64,000 bases of DNA, from the NCBI RefSeq assembly GCF_000733925.1, contig NZ_JPOO01000001.1, positions 1,984,001-2,048,000 of the forward strand, read 5' to 3'. Shown one piece after another: positions 44,221 to 52,420 of this stretch. The translations under genes were made by a program, and so were the position numbers. Origin of the DNA: Arenibacter algicola. Lineage in GTDB: Bacteria; Bacteroidota; Bacteroidia; Flavobacteriales; Flavobacteriaceae. The first letter of the stretch is position 1; each line of letters starts with the position of its first letter. The notes under the pieces are model-generated. The model was given only the letters and a program-made list of their open reading frames with translations, did not search any database and was not told the DNA's origin.

Positions 44221-44993
44221 CTTAATTTCTCCTTTTTGCCCAAGCGTTTTAGCTCCATATACCTTTCAAAATCGCCTAAGGCATTTAAATAACATATGGT
44301 AATCCCTTTTTTCCCATCAAGTATTCCCAATCTAATTATGTAGTGGTTAAAAAACTTCCAAAAAGGTTTAAAGATTAAAAGTAAGTAATTGAACCTTTTG
44401 TCCTTTTGATGGGCTTCTTTGGCTTTTAATCGCCCGTATTTAAGCATTTTAAATTTGTAATCCTCATAGTTCTTATAGCAAAAATGCATTAATTTTTGCT
44501 TCAATATCCCGGATGTACCCTTGACAATAAGGGTTTCATGAACTATTTTTTCCTTGCAAAATTGAGCCCTACTTTTTCTAAAAAGTCGGTAGTTCTTATC
44601 AGTTTGCCATCCACTAAAGCGAAGGCGACTGTTTTTGAACATAAATTTTCGGTAGAACCAATATGCACAATGTTCGGAATCTTTTTTGGCCTTGGCTTTT
44701 ATTTCATTCCTTAACTTGTCCGTTACCACTTCATCCGCATCCAAGAAGAGGACCCAATCATGTGAAGCCCATTTTAGGGCAAAGGATTTTTGGGCCGTAT
44801 AGTTTTCGAACTCGTTTTGGATAACCCTAACCTTGGGGTGATTTTTGAGATACTCGTAGGTGCCATCCGTACTATACGAATCCACCACTATAATTTCATC
44901 TGCAAACTGAATGGAATCTATACACTTTTCAATATATCCCATTTCATTATAAGTGATTATTAAGGCCGATATTTTTTCACTTTGATCTATCAT
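44199..44993 (-). CDS. GT2-family glycosyltransferase, paralogue of the 39896 fusion's C-terminal half
   Basis: 264 residues. KISALIITYNEMGYIEKCIDSIQFADEIIVVDSYSTDGT, ALKWASHDWVLFLDADEVV, RFSGWQTDKNYRLFRKSRAQF, and the tail KFFNHYIIRLGILDGKKGITICYLNALGDFERY match the C-terminal part of the 607-residue fusion almost block for block. It is a WaaE-like core-glycan glycosyltransferase (KDO/heptose-glucose type). The shared C-terminus KKG-ICYLNALG indicates gene duplication. It converges with the preceding GT2 gene by a 22-bp 3' overlap. Confidence 0.9.
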   Translation of the reverse strand: MIDQSEKISALIITYNEMGYIEKCIDSIQFADEIIVVDSYSTDGTYEYLKNHPKVRVIQNEFENYTAQKSFALKWASHDWVLFLDADEVVTDKLRNEIKAKAKKDSEHCAYWFYRKFMFKNSRLRFSGWQTDKNYRLFRKSRAQFCKEKIVHETLIVKGTSGILKQKLMHFCYKNYEDYKFKMLKYGRLKAKEAHQKDKRFNYLLLIFKPFWKFFNHYIIRLGILDGKKGITICYLNALGDFERYMELKRLGKKEKLSYFLIKP

Positions 44994-45324
44994 GCAATCG
45001 AAATTTTTACCACTTATTAGATAGTTTTAATGGAAATAGTTGCGTTAAAATCACTAAAACTTATAACGATATTACCAAATACATAACAATTAAAAATCAA
45101 TAATAGTATATCAAATAACAAGTAGTTTTTCCTAGAATGTGCCACAGAAGTTTAATTAATATTGGATATTGATTTGATTTTTAGGGCATTTCTACAAGGG
45201 ATTGGGCAAATGAATAGCTGAAGAGTCTAGTGTGGTTAATAATTTATTAAGGTTTTTTTTATGATAACTTCATAAATATGGGAGTTGGGTAGGGCAATAT
45301 ATAATAATTGGGTTATAATAATTT
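44994..45324. other. 331-bp AT-rich intergenic gap with no recognised feature
   Basis: Divergent genes flank it. The sequence is very AT-rich, with many short A and T runs. I see no open frame of note, no hairpin terminator and no clear TAnnTTTG element with proper spacing. It should contain the promoters of both neighbours, but I cannot place them. Confidence 0.5.
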
Positions 45325-46020
45325 ATGTCTATTACCGTTTACTACCTTTACACCTTAAACGAACAATTGGATTCTTCACAAATGACTGATTCTTATCTAC
45401 ATATTCTAATTTCGAAATATCCAAACTGGAACTTTGTCACCGATCCGGACGATCAGGTAAAGTTGTATATAAGCTGTAAATGTGAATTTGATGATGCTTT
45501 GACAGAGATGTTGGAGATCGTTAAAAATATCGGTATTTTTTTTGACAATAAAGATTACGTCATTAAACTTAAAAAGGGGAATACCCTTGCTATAAAAGTC
45601 AAGCATAGTAAAAAGCCTAAGAAGTATAATAAAATGTATACTTCAGGTTGTTTTGATATTTTTCATTTTGGGCATCTGAACATTCTTAAAAGGTCGAAAC
45701 AGATGTGCGACCATTTAGTTGTGGGTGTTTCCACAGATGAACTTATTTTAAAGGAAAAAGGGAGGCTACCTATTATTCCGTTTGAGGAAAGGATAAAACT
45801 GGTCAAAGCCATTAATTATGTAGATGAAGTTATTCCCCAGACAGATAAAAATAAGCAACGAATAGTGGATGAGTATAATATTGATGCTATTTCCGTTGGT
45901 GACGACTGGAAAGGTAGATTCCCGAAAACTACATGTCCGGTGGAATATGTGGCCTATACTGAAAATGTAAGTAGCACCATTTTAAAGGAAACATTGCACT
46001 TACAACCTCAGGCAACCTAG
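45325..46020 (+). CDS. TagD-like cytidylyltransferase with an extra N-terminal domain
   Basis: 231 residues. The C-terminal 125 residues are a cytidylyltransferase of the glycerol-3-phosphate / choline-phosphate type: MYTSGCFDIFHFGHLNILKRSK (H-x-G-H site), GVSTDELILKEKGR, and a late VSSTILKE in place of the ISTT signature. It would make CDP-glycerol or a similar CDP-alcohol. The N-terminal 100 residues (from YYLYTLNEQ to KKGNTLAIKV) are not in TagD (about 130 aa) and I cannot name them. Its end overlaps the convergent licD-like gene by 4 bp. Confidence 0.85.
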   Translation: MSITVYYLYTLNEQLDSSQMTDSYLHILISKYPNWNFVTDPDDQVKLYISCKCEFDDALTEMLEIVKNIGIFFDNKDYVIKLKKGNTLAIKVKHSKKPKKYNKMYTSGCFDIFHFGHLNILKRSKQMCDHLVVGVSTDELILKEKGRLPIIPFEERIKLVKAINYVDEVIPQTDKNKQRIVDEYNIDAISVGDDWKGRFPKTTCPVEYVAYTENVSSTILKETLHLQPQAT

Positions 46021-46601
46021 GCTATAGCATTGTCATCTTTGGAAGTATCCCAATTTTTAACCTGTTTTTGCCAATCACCATATCTATAAGTTAGGTATTC
46101 TTCTGTAAGCGCTGGGATTTTATAGTCGAAATCTTTAAAGGAAATATGTTTAAAGCTGTGGTAGAACTTGCTTGGAACAAATTTTGTTTTGTTGTCAATT
46201 TCCCAATAACTGTTCTGCCCATGCTGATATTTAATAAAAACGTCTAGGCAAACCGCCCCTTTGAGCAATCCAAAAAATCGCTTTTCCCTTATTTTTATCA
46301 TTCGGATGTTGCCCTTGGTAAAAAACTCCGAAGTCTCATCAAAATTCCTTGTCCTTACCCTATAACCTGCTTTTTTTAATTCTGAATAAAAATGGTCCAA
46401 CTTCCCCAATTGGTCATGGTTAATGGACATGTCCACATCGTTATCCCATGGTAAAAGTCTGTTTTCCCTTTTTATACCCAATAAGGTGCCTCCTTCTATC
46501 CAGTAATCAATCTTGCAACGGTCAAAAAGGGTAGCCACATTTTTGAGCATCCTTTCGGCAATAACTTTATTTTTTCCTTCTAAGGTGATGTTATATGCCA
46601 T
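46017..46601 (-). CDS. LicD-family phosphotransferase
   Basis: 194 residues. The LicD nucleotidyltransferase-like site is YWIEGGTLLGIKRENRLLPWDNDVDMSI, with the conserved GGTLLG and DNDVD. LicD proteins move phosphocholine or related phosphodiesters from a CDP-alcohol to a glycan. The C-terminus ends YLTYRYGDWQKQVKNWDTSKDDNAIA, as in the family (RYGdW). It lies 13 bp after the HAD-like gene and 414 bp after dapD in one transcription unit, and converges on the TagD-like gene, its likely donor-synthesising partner. Confidence 0.9.
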   Translation of the reverse strand: MAYNITLEGKNKVIAERMLKNVATLFDRCKIDYWIEGGTLLGIKRENRLLPWDNDVDMSINHDQLGKLDHFYSELKKAGYRVRTRNFDETSEFFTKGNIRMIKIREKRFFGLLKGAVCLDVFIKYQHGQNSYWEIDNKTKFVPSKFYHSFKHISFKDFDYKIPALTEEYLTYRYGDWQKQVKNWDTSKDDNAIA

Positions 46602-46614
46602 GATGCGTTAAGTT

Positions 46615-46995
46615 CTAATCCAAATTATTTTTTAGGAAAACGCGGAGCCCGCCCAGATTTTCCTCCTTATTGTAGGGAAAGGTATTTATGCCAACGGAGC
46701 TGGCAGAATTTATGGCTTCCGCATTGTGTTCAAAGTAGACAACTTCTGTTGGTTTTAATTTAAAATGGCTTAACATTTTAAGGTAATATGCCTTATCGGT
46801 CTTGTTGGGCTTATGTTCCAAACTAAAAACCTCATAAGGCATATTTACAATTCCATAAGTAATACATTCCTGTTTGTTGGCATTTGTTAAGATGATTTTG
46901 GGATTGGGATAGGAGTCCAATAATTTCTTTAGATCGTAATCCATTCCCTTTTCAGTAACAAAGGTGTTCCAAGCATCTACAAGAATTGTTTTCAT
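46615..46995 (-). CDS. Small HAD-like protein with an incomplete active site
   Basis: 126 residues. The HAD fold is recognisable: motif I is VDAWNTF, motif II IILTNA, motif III Lys near YLKMLSHFKLKP, and motif IV VVYFEHNAEA. The first Asp (Asp7) is kept, but the second catalytic Asp is Trp9 and the motif IV acidic pair is weak. It is probably a binding or regulatory pseudo-enzyme, or a phosphatase with altered chemistry. It lies between dapD (10-bp gap) and licD-like (13-bp gap), so it may serve the glycan pathway. Confidence 0.7.
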   Translation of the reverse strand: MKTILVDAWNTFVTEKGMDYDLKKLLDSYPNPKIILTNANKQECITYGIVNMPYEVFSLEHKPNKTDKAYYLKMLSHFKLKPTEVVYFEHNAEAINSASSVGINTFPYNKEENLGGLRVFLKNNLD

Positions 46996-47005
46996 TTCTT
47001 AGCTT

Positions 47006-47821
47006 TTAAACAGCAACGTCGTATTCCCTAAGGGCATCGTTCAGGGAAGTTTTTTTGTTGGTGCTCTCTTTACGTGTACCAATGATCAAGGCACAGGGCA
47101 CCTGATAGTCGCCAGCCGGAAATTTTTTGGTATAACTCCCTGGTATAACAACAGATCTTGCCGGTACCAATCCTTTTCTTTCTACAGGCTTGTCGCCAGT
47201 AACATCAATAATTTTGGTTGATCCAGTAAGTACTACATTTGCTCCCAATACGGCCTCTTTTTCTACGCGTACACCTTCCACGACAATACATCTGGATCCA
47301 ATAAAGGCATTGTCCTCAATAATTACAGGGGAGGCCTGTAAGGGCTCCAAGACCCCGCCAATTCCTACACCTCCGCTAAGGTGGACATTTTTTCCAATTT
47401 GGGCACAGCTACCAACGGTGGCCCAAGTGTCTACCATGGTGCCTTCATCCACATAGGCTCCGATGTTTACATAACTTGGCATTAAAATTGTTCCTGCTGA
47501 AATATAAGACCCGTGTCTGGCAACCGCATTGGGAACAACACGTATTCCTTTTTCTGCATATCCTCTTTTAAGGGGCATTTTATCGTGATATTCAAAGATA
47601 CCCGCTTCCAAGGTTTCCATTTTTTGAATCGGAAAATATAGTACCACTGCCTTTTTTACCCATTCATTTATCTGCCATCCATCTGTTGTTGGTTCAGCAC
47701 AGCGCAACTTACCGTTATCCAAAAGATCTATGACCTCCCTTATGGCAGTCTGAGTTGGAATTTCTTTAAGTAAGTCTCGATTTTCCCAGGCAGTTTCTAT
47801 TGTTTTTCTTAATTCTTTCAT
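47006..47821 (-). CDS. dapD: Tetrahydrodipicolinate N-succinyltransferase
   Basis: 271 residues from ATG at 47821; an in-frame TTG at 47845 lies inside the -7 element and is excluded. The left-handed beta-helix hexapeptide repeats read [84 protein letters not shown] in broken form. It succinylates tetrahydrodipicolinate in the lysine/DAP branch; lysA at 24354 finishes the pathway. First gene of the dapD-HAD-licD unit. Confidence 0.96.
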   Translation of the reverse strand: [271 protein letters not shown]

Positions 47822-47842
47822 CTTTAATAATTCAAATTTTAG

Positions 47843-47850
47843 CAAATATA
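47843..47850 (-). promoter_or_regulatory. -7 promoter element for dapD
   Basis: TATATTTG on the minus strand, 21 bp before the ATG at 47821. Confidence 0.5.
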
Positions 47851-47878
47851 AGGGCTAGTAGGTAATTAACCTTTTGTT

Positions 47879-47911
47879 TTTGCACTTATAACAATTTATC
47901 CCTTATTTTTG
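47879..47911 (+). promoter_or_regulatory. Full -33/-7 promoter for ruvX
   Basis: TTTG (47879-47882), a 21-bp spacer and TATTTTTG (47904-47911). It ends 12 bp before GTG at 47924 and overlaps an in-frame upstream TTG, which decides the start. Confidence 0.6.
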
Positions 47912-47923
47912 CAAAAAATTTGT

Positions 47924-48334
47924 GTGGGAAGGATTTTAGCATTGGATTATGGAAAGGTGCGGACGGGAATTGCCGTTACGGACGAGTTGCAAATTATAGC
48001 TTCTGGCCTGACTACCGTTGATACCAAGGAACTTTTGAATTTCCTAAGGAAGTATGTTCAAGAGGAGAAGGTAGAAAAATTTGTGATAGGGGAACCTAAG
48101 CAAATGAACAATCTTCCATCCGAATCCGAGGAATTGATCAAACCTTTTTTGAGAACTTTGGAAGGTGTCTTTCCAAAGATACCTGTAGAGCGGCAGGACG
48201 AGCGCTTTACGTCTAAAATGGCATTTCAGACAATGATAGATAGTGGTCTTAATAAAAAACAAAGAAGGGATAAGGCCCTAGTCGATGAAATTAGCGCCAC
48301 TATTATCCTTCAGGCGTATTTAAATAGAAAATAG
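47924..48334 (+). CDS. ruvX: Putative pre-16S rRNA nuclease / Holliday junction resolvase-like YqgF (RuvX)
   Basis: 136 residues from GTG at 47924. The RNase H-like fold shows GRILALDYGKVRTGIAVTD, VIGEPKQMN, ERFTSKMA and DKALVDEISATIILQAYL, with the acidic residues kept. YqgF matures the 5' end of 16S rRNA and has been proposed as a resolvase. It is followed by def 4 bp later, a pair common in Bacteroidota. Confidence 0.93.
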   Translation: MGRILALDYGKVRTGIAVTDELQIIASGLTTVDTKELLNFLRKYVQEEKVEKFVIGEPKQMNNLPSESEELIKPFLRTLEGVFPKIPVERQDERFTSKMAFQTMIDSGLNKKQRRDKALVDEISATIILQAYLNRK

Positions 48335-48338
48335 TAGT

Positions 48339-48929
48339 ATGATTTTACCTATAGTTGCTTATGGAGACCCGGTACTTAGGAAAGTAGCGGATGATATAGA
48401 CAAGGATTTTCCAAGATTCGAAGAATTGGTGGCCAATATGTGGGACACCATGTATAATGCCAATGGGGTTGGTTTGGCCGCACCCCAAATAGGACTGCCC
48501 ATTAGATTGTTCCTTGTGGATACCACGCCATTTGGGGATGACGAAGAGCTTACCGAAGAAGAGCAAAATGCATTGAAAGGGTTTAGGAAAGTTTTTATCA
48601 ATGCACGTATTGAGGAAGAAACTGGAACAGAATGGGCTTTTAATGAAGGCTGTCTTAGTATTCCCGATGTTCGGGAAGATGTTTCCCGGAAAGATACCAT
48701 TACCATCTCCTATATGGATGAGAATTTTAAATCTTATAAGGAAACCTATGACGGACTTTTGGCCAGGGTAATCCAACATGAATATGACCATATAGAGGGC
48801 ATATTGTTTACCGATAAATTATCCTCCTTAAAAAAACGCCTTTTAAAGGGTAGGTTGGCCAACATTTCCAAGGGGAAGATAAAGGTGGAATATAGAATGC
48901 GGTTTCCCAACATTAAAAAAGCACGTTAA
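48339..48929 (+). CDS. def: Peptide deformylase
   Basis: 196 residues. All three metal motifs are present: NGVGLAAPQIG, EGCLSIPDV and QHEYDHIEG (HExDH). The enzyme removes the formyl group from nascent proteins and binds Fe2+ or similar. A short insert (DTTPFGDDEELTEEEQNALKGF) between motifs I and II is the usual Bacteroidota insertion. It lies 4 bp after ruvX and 58 bp before the DUF5606 gene. Confidence 0.96.
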   Translation: MILPIVAYGDPVLRKVADDIDKDFPRFEELVANMWDTMYNANGVGLAAPQIGLPIRLFLVDTTPFGDDEELTEEEQNALKGFRKVFINARIEEETGTEWAFNEGCLSIPDVREDVSRKDTITISYMDENFKSYKETYDGLLARVIQHEYDHIEGILFTDKLSSLKKRLLKGRLANISKGKIKVEYRMRFPNIKKAR

Positions 48930-48987
48930 AACTATTTCTATATATAAACAAAAAGTAGCATATTTGCCGCTGAAACTAAAATAACAG

Positions 48988-49416
48988 ATGGGTTTAAATA
49001 AAATATTATCGATTGCAGGTAAGCCGGGACTTTTTAAATTATTGACGCAAACGCGTACAGGTTTTGTAGCCGAATCCTTGTTGGATGGCAAAAAAGTTAC
49101 CGTAAGTTTTAAGAACAATGTGAGTGTCTTGTCTGAGATTGCAATCTATACGTTGGAGGAGGAAGTGCCGTTAAAGGTGGTGTTTGAAAAAATCAAGGAA
49201 AAGGAAGATGGTGGAAAAACAGCGGTGAGCCATAAAGAGGATAAGATAAAATTGGAAGAATATTTGTTTGAAGTGCTACCCAATTATGATGAAGATAGGG
49301 TTTATGCCAGTGATATTAAAAAGATCATTCAATGGTATAATTTATTACATGAGCACGGTATTACAGAATTTGCGGACGAGGAAGAAAAAGAAGAGGCTTC
49401 CAAGGAAACAGAATAG
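48988..49416 (+). CDS. DUF5606 protein
   Basis: 142 residues. MGLNKILSIAGKPGLFKLLTQTRTGFVAESLLDGKKVTVSFKNNVSVLSEIAIYTLEEEVPL is the DUF5606 signature, a small family conserved in Bacteroidota directly after def. The C-terminal 30 residues are very acidic and Glu/Lys-rich. Function is unknown; cytoplasmic. Gene order ruvX-def-DUF5606 points to a link with translation or rRNA maturation. A terminator follows. Confidence 0.9.
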   Translation: MGLNKILSIAGKPGLFKLLTQTRTGFVAESLLDGKKVTVSFKNNVSVLSEIAIYTLEEEVPLKVVFEKIKEKEDGGKTAVSHKEDKIKLEEYLFEVLPNYDEDRVYASDIKKIIQWYNLLHEHGITEFADEEEKEEASKETE

Positions 49417-49439
49417 ATTTTCTTTATATACAAAATTAG

Positions 49440-49464
49440 AACCTTCGTTTACGAAGGTTTTTTT
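49440..49464 (+). terminator. Terminator after DUF5606 gene
   Basis: Stem ACCTTCG (49441-49447) with CGAAGGT (49452-49458), loop TTTA, and seven Ts. Confidence 0.9.
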
Positions 49465-49626
49465 ATGCCGTATTGTAAGTCCTTTTTCCGTAAATGAGTT
49501 TAGCCATCGCCTTTATGTTAAAAATATTCTCCATTTAGCTTCGTGCTTTTGTTATTGGTCTAAATTGTTGGGCAGCGGCCTACTAATTATGGAAATTAAT
49601 ATTTTAATTCCGTAATCAATTATATC

Positions 49627-52206
49627 ATGGCTAAATTTAAAAAGAAAAGTGCTGCAATTTTACTAATGTTCCTTGTTCTTCCCTTTGTCCTCCCCGGGCA
49701 ACAACGTACAGGAAATATTGTGGAATATTTCGGTAAGGAAAAAGTTGAGGATATTCACGAAGGAAAAGTGATCCATGTTTTTGATAAGGCCTTGGCTCTA
49801 TCAATTCCAAGTTTCGGATTTGAATCCTCATCATTTCCCGTAGATCCGGTTTTTGATAAGTTCCTAATGGAGCCCAGTACCCAGGTGAGGGAAGGTGAAG
49901 TTTTTGATATTGATCCGTTTGGAAGGGAATTAAAATGGAACTCCATAAAGGTAGACAGTACCAATAGCTTTTCCGGCAGGGACCTTAGGTCGGGTTATGT
50001 ATATCTCACTTACAATTCAGGATCGGAGAAAACGGTTTTGTTCGAAGCTTCCGGACATTCCTTGGCTTCCATTAACGGTTATCCATATGAGGGTGATCAT
50101 TATGATTTTGGTTGGAACCTTATTCCTGTAAAGTTGAAAAAGGGGAATAATATTTTTGTTTTAAAGGTTGGCCGTTTTCCCAGGGTTCGAGCGCGGATAT
50201 TGGAGCCCAAGGCCGAGGTTCAATTTACTACACGAGATGTAACAGTTCCCGATCTTTTATTGGAGGAGGATATGGAATATAAGGCAGCCATAAGGGTGGT
50301 AAATGCTTCGGATAAGTGGATCGAAAAATACAAGATTATTGCCAAGGTAAACGGAAAGGAACTTACTACAAAAGTGAGCGACATTCCTCCTTATACGGTA
50401 TATAAAATTCCTTTTTCCATTCCTTCGTCTACCTTGGATACCTCAATGGCGAAGGTGAATGTAGTTCTAAGTTTGATACAAAGTAATGGACAGCAGGTCT
50501 CTAGCGAAACTTTGACTTTGAATGTGAAGTCGAAAAATAAACACCATAAGAGAACCTTTATAAGTGATATAGATAAAAGTGTACAATATTACAGCGTGGC
50601 ACCGGACAAAAGTGGAAATACAGAAGGCGCTGCACTTTTCCTTTCGGTACACGGTGCTTCGGTAGAGGCCGTGAATCAGGCAAACGCTTACAAGCAAAAA
50701 GATTGGGGGAACCTTGTTGCACCAACAAATAGGAGACCGTACGGGTTTGCTTGGGAAGATTGGGGAAGATTGGATGCCTTGGAAGTGCTGGCGGATAGCA
50801 AGAGGATTTTTAAACCGGACAATAGCAAAATTTACCTAACAGGGCATTCTATGGGAGGGCATGGAACATGGTATTTGGGGGCAACTTACCCAGACCATTT
50901 TGCTGCCATTGCACCATGTGCTGGATATCCAGATCTGTTATTGTACCGCGGAAGTAGGTCCGAAAGGCTTATGGAAATGACCGAAGAGCAGAGAATGCGG
51001 TATGGCATTAGCCCTAAAATGTTCGAACGCCTTACCCAGAAGTATGTCCCCACTGCAGTTGAAGACATCGTTGAAAGAGCGGGAACACCGAGCAGAACCT
51101 TAAAACTGATACGAAATTACTTGCATCACGGGGTATATGTGTTGCACGGCGAAAAGGACAATGTAGTTCCTACTAATTTAGCCCGGGATATGAGGGAGCG
51201 GTTGGGGAAATTTCATCCAGATTTCACCTATTATGAGTATCCAGACGGTACCCATTGGTACGGGAACCACAGTGTGGATTGGGATCCGATTTTTAACATG
51301 TTTAAGCAACGAACCATTCCCGAGATAAAGGATATTAAAAAATTGGAGTTCAGTACCGGTTCTCCTGGGGTTTCTGCATCCTCACATTTTATTACCATCC
51401 ATCAGCAACAAATACCCTTTGAGGTTAGCTCGTTTGATTTTTCATTGGATAGCATTATTAAAATGGAGACCAAAAATGTGTCTTTATTGGAGGTGGATTT
51501 TTCATATTTGCCTGGTGAGATCAAGAGCATAGAGCTAAACGGAAAAGAAATTGGTATACCTTCAAAAGAGAAGATGTTTTTCAAGGAATCGGATGGGGTC
51601 TGGACAATTGTTTCCAAACCATCCTTGGGGGAAAAAGGCCCCCATAGGAACGGTGGGTTCAAGGATGCCTTTAGAAATGATGTAGTGTTCGTTTATGCTA
51701 CCAAAGGATCCAAATCGGAGAACGATTGGTATTATAACAAGGCTAGGTTCGATGCCGATACATTCTGGTATAAGGCCAATGGAAATATTGAATTGGTCGC
51801 GGACACCAACTTTTCTCCCAAAGATTATCCCAACAGAAATGTTGTTATTTACGGTAATAAGTCCAACAATGCGGCCTGGGACAAATTATTAAAAAATAGT
51901 CCGGTCCAAGTATATAACAATAAATTAAATTTCGGGAATAGAAGTCTTACGGGAAGCAATTGGGGCTTATACTTTATAGTACCAAGGGCCGATAGTGATT
52001 TTGCCAGTGTTGGAGTGGTAACGGCAACGGGACCAATGGGTATGAAAGCAGCCTACGCCAACCATTATTTGGTGAACGGAACCACATTTCCCGATCTAAT
52101 GCTCTTTGATGAAACTGTATTGGTACAAGGGACTTCAGCCGTCAAATGCGCTGGTTTCTTCGGAAACGATTGGTCTATTGAAAAAGGGGATTTTGAGTGG
52201 GAATAA
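49627..52206 (+). CDS. Secreted S9-like serine peptidase/esterase
   Basis: 859 residues with a signal peptide (ILLMFLVLPFVLPGQQ). Residues about 30-300 are beta-rich and likely bind substrate or carbohydrate. The alpha/beta hydrolase domain has GHSMGGHGTW (Ser408), LHGEKDNVVP (Asp511) and YPDGTHWYG (His543), an intact catalytic triad. About 300 more residues (from 555) form a further beta-rich part ending near FGNDWSIEKGDFEWE. It is probably an exported prolyl-oligopeptidase-type or carbohydrate-esterase-type enzyme; the large C-terminal part makes it unlike standard S9 members. Confidence 0.85.
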   Translation: MAKFKKKSAAILLMFLVLPFVLPGQQRTGNIVEYFGKEKVEDIHEGKVIHVFDKALALSIPSFGFESSSFPVDPVFDKFLMEPSTQVREGEVFDIDPFGRELKWNSIKVDSTNSFSGRDLRSGYVYLTYNSGSEKTVLFEASGHSLASINGYPYEGDHYDFGWNLIPVKLKKGNNIFVLKVGRFPRVRARILEPKAEVQFTTRDVTVPDLLLEEDMEYKAAIRVVNASDKWIEKYKIIAKVNGKELTTKVSDIPPYTVYKIPFSIPSSTLDTSMAKVNVVLSLIQSNGQQVSSETLTLNVKSKNKHHKRTFISDIDKSVQYYSVAPDKSGNTEGAALFLSVHGASVEAVNQANAYKQKDWGNLVAPTNRRPYGFAWEDWGRLDALEVLADSKRIFKPDNSKIYLTGHSMGGHGTWYLGATYPDHFAAIAPCAGYPDLLLYRGSRSERLMEMTEEQRMRYGISPKMFERLTQKYVPTAVEDIVERAGTPSRTLKLIRNYLHHGVYVLHGEKDNVVPTNLARDMRERLGKFHPDFTYYEYPDGTHWYGNHSVDWDPIFNMFKQRTIPEIKDIKKLEFSTGSPGVSASSHFITIHQQQIPFEVSSFDFSLDSIIKMETKNVSLLEVDFSYLPGEIKSIELNGKEIGIPSKEKMFFKESDGVWTIVSKPSLGEKGPHRNGGFKDAFRNDVVFVYATKGSKSENDWYYNKARFDADTFWYKANGNIELVADTNFSPKDYPNRNVVIYGNKSNNAAWDKLLKNSPVQVYNNKLNFGNRSLTGSNWGLYFIVPRADSDFASVGVVTATGPMGMKAAYANHYLVNGTTFPDLMLFDETVLVQGTSAVKCAGFFGNDWSIEKGDFEWE

Positions 52207-52232
52207 GATCTTAACAGTAAACAAATTGATTA

Positions 52233-52268
52233 TAAACCCCGTATGGAACATGATCCATACGGGGTTTA
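52233..52268. terminator. Terminator after the S9-like gene
   Basis: Perfect 15-bp stem TAAACCCCGTATGGA (52233-52247) with TCCATACGGGGTTTA (52254-52268), loop ACATGA, then an AT-rich tail. Confidence 0.85.
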
Positions 52269-52295
52269 AATTTTACTCGATAATCGAGATTGAAA

Positions 52296-52341
52296 CCTGC
52301 CCGTTCCGTTAAGGCGGGCCTGCCCGTTCCGTTATGGCGGT
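52296..52341. repeat. Tandem pair of a 23-bp GC-rich repeat
   Basis: Two adjacent copies (52296-52318, 52319-52341) starting CCTGCCCGTTCCGTTA. Bases differ only at one internal position (A or T) and at the last base. Each copy can fold CCTGCC against GGCGGG with one T:G pair. GC content contrasts with the AT-rich surroundings. Confidence 0.85.
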
Positions 52342-52420
52342 TATTAATATTTTTCTTCCGTTACCTCAAGGGCCTGTCTTTGTCCGAATACTGTCTTGTC
52401 CTGGGCAATCGATTCTGTAT

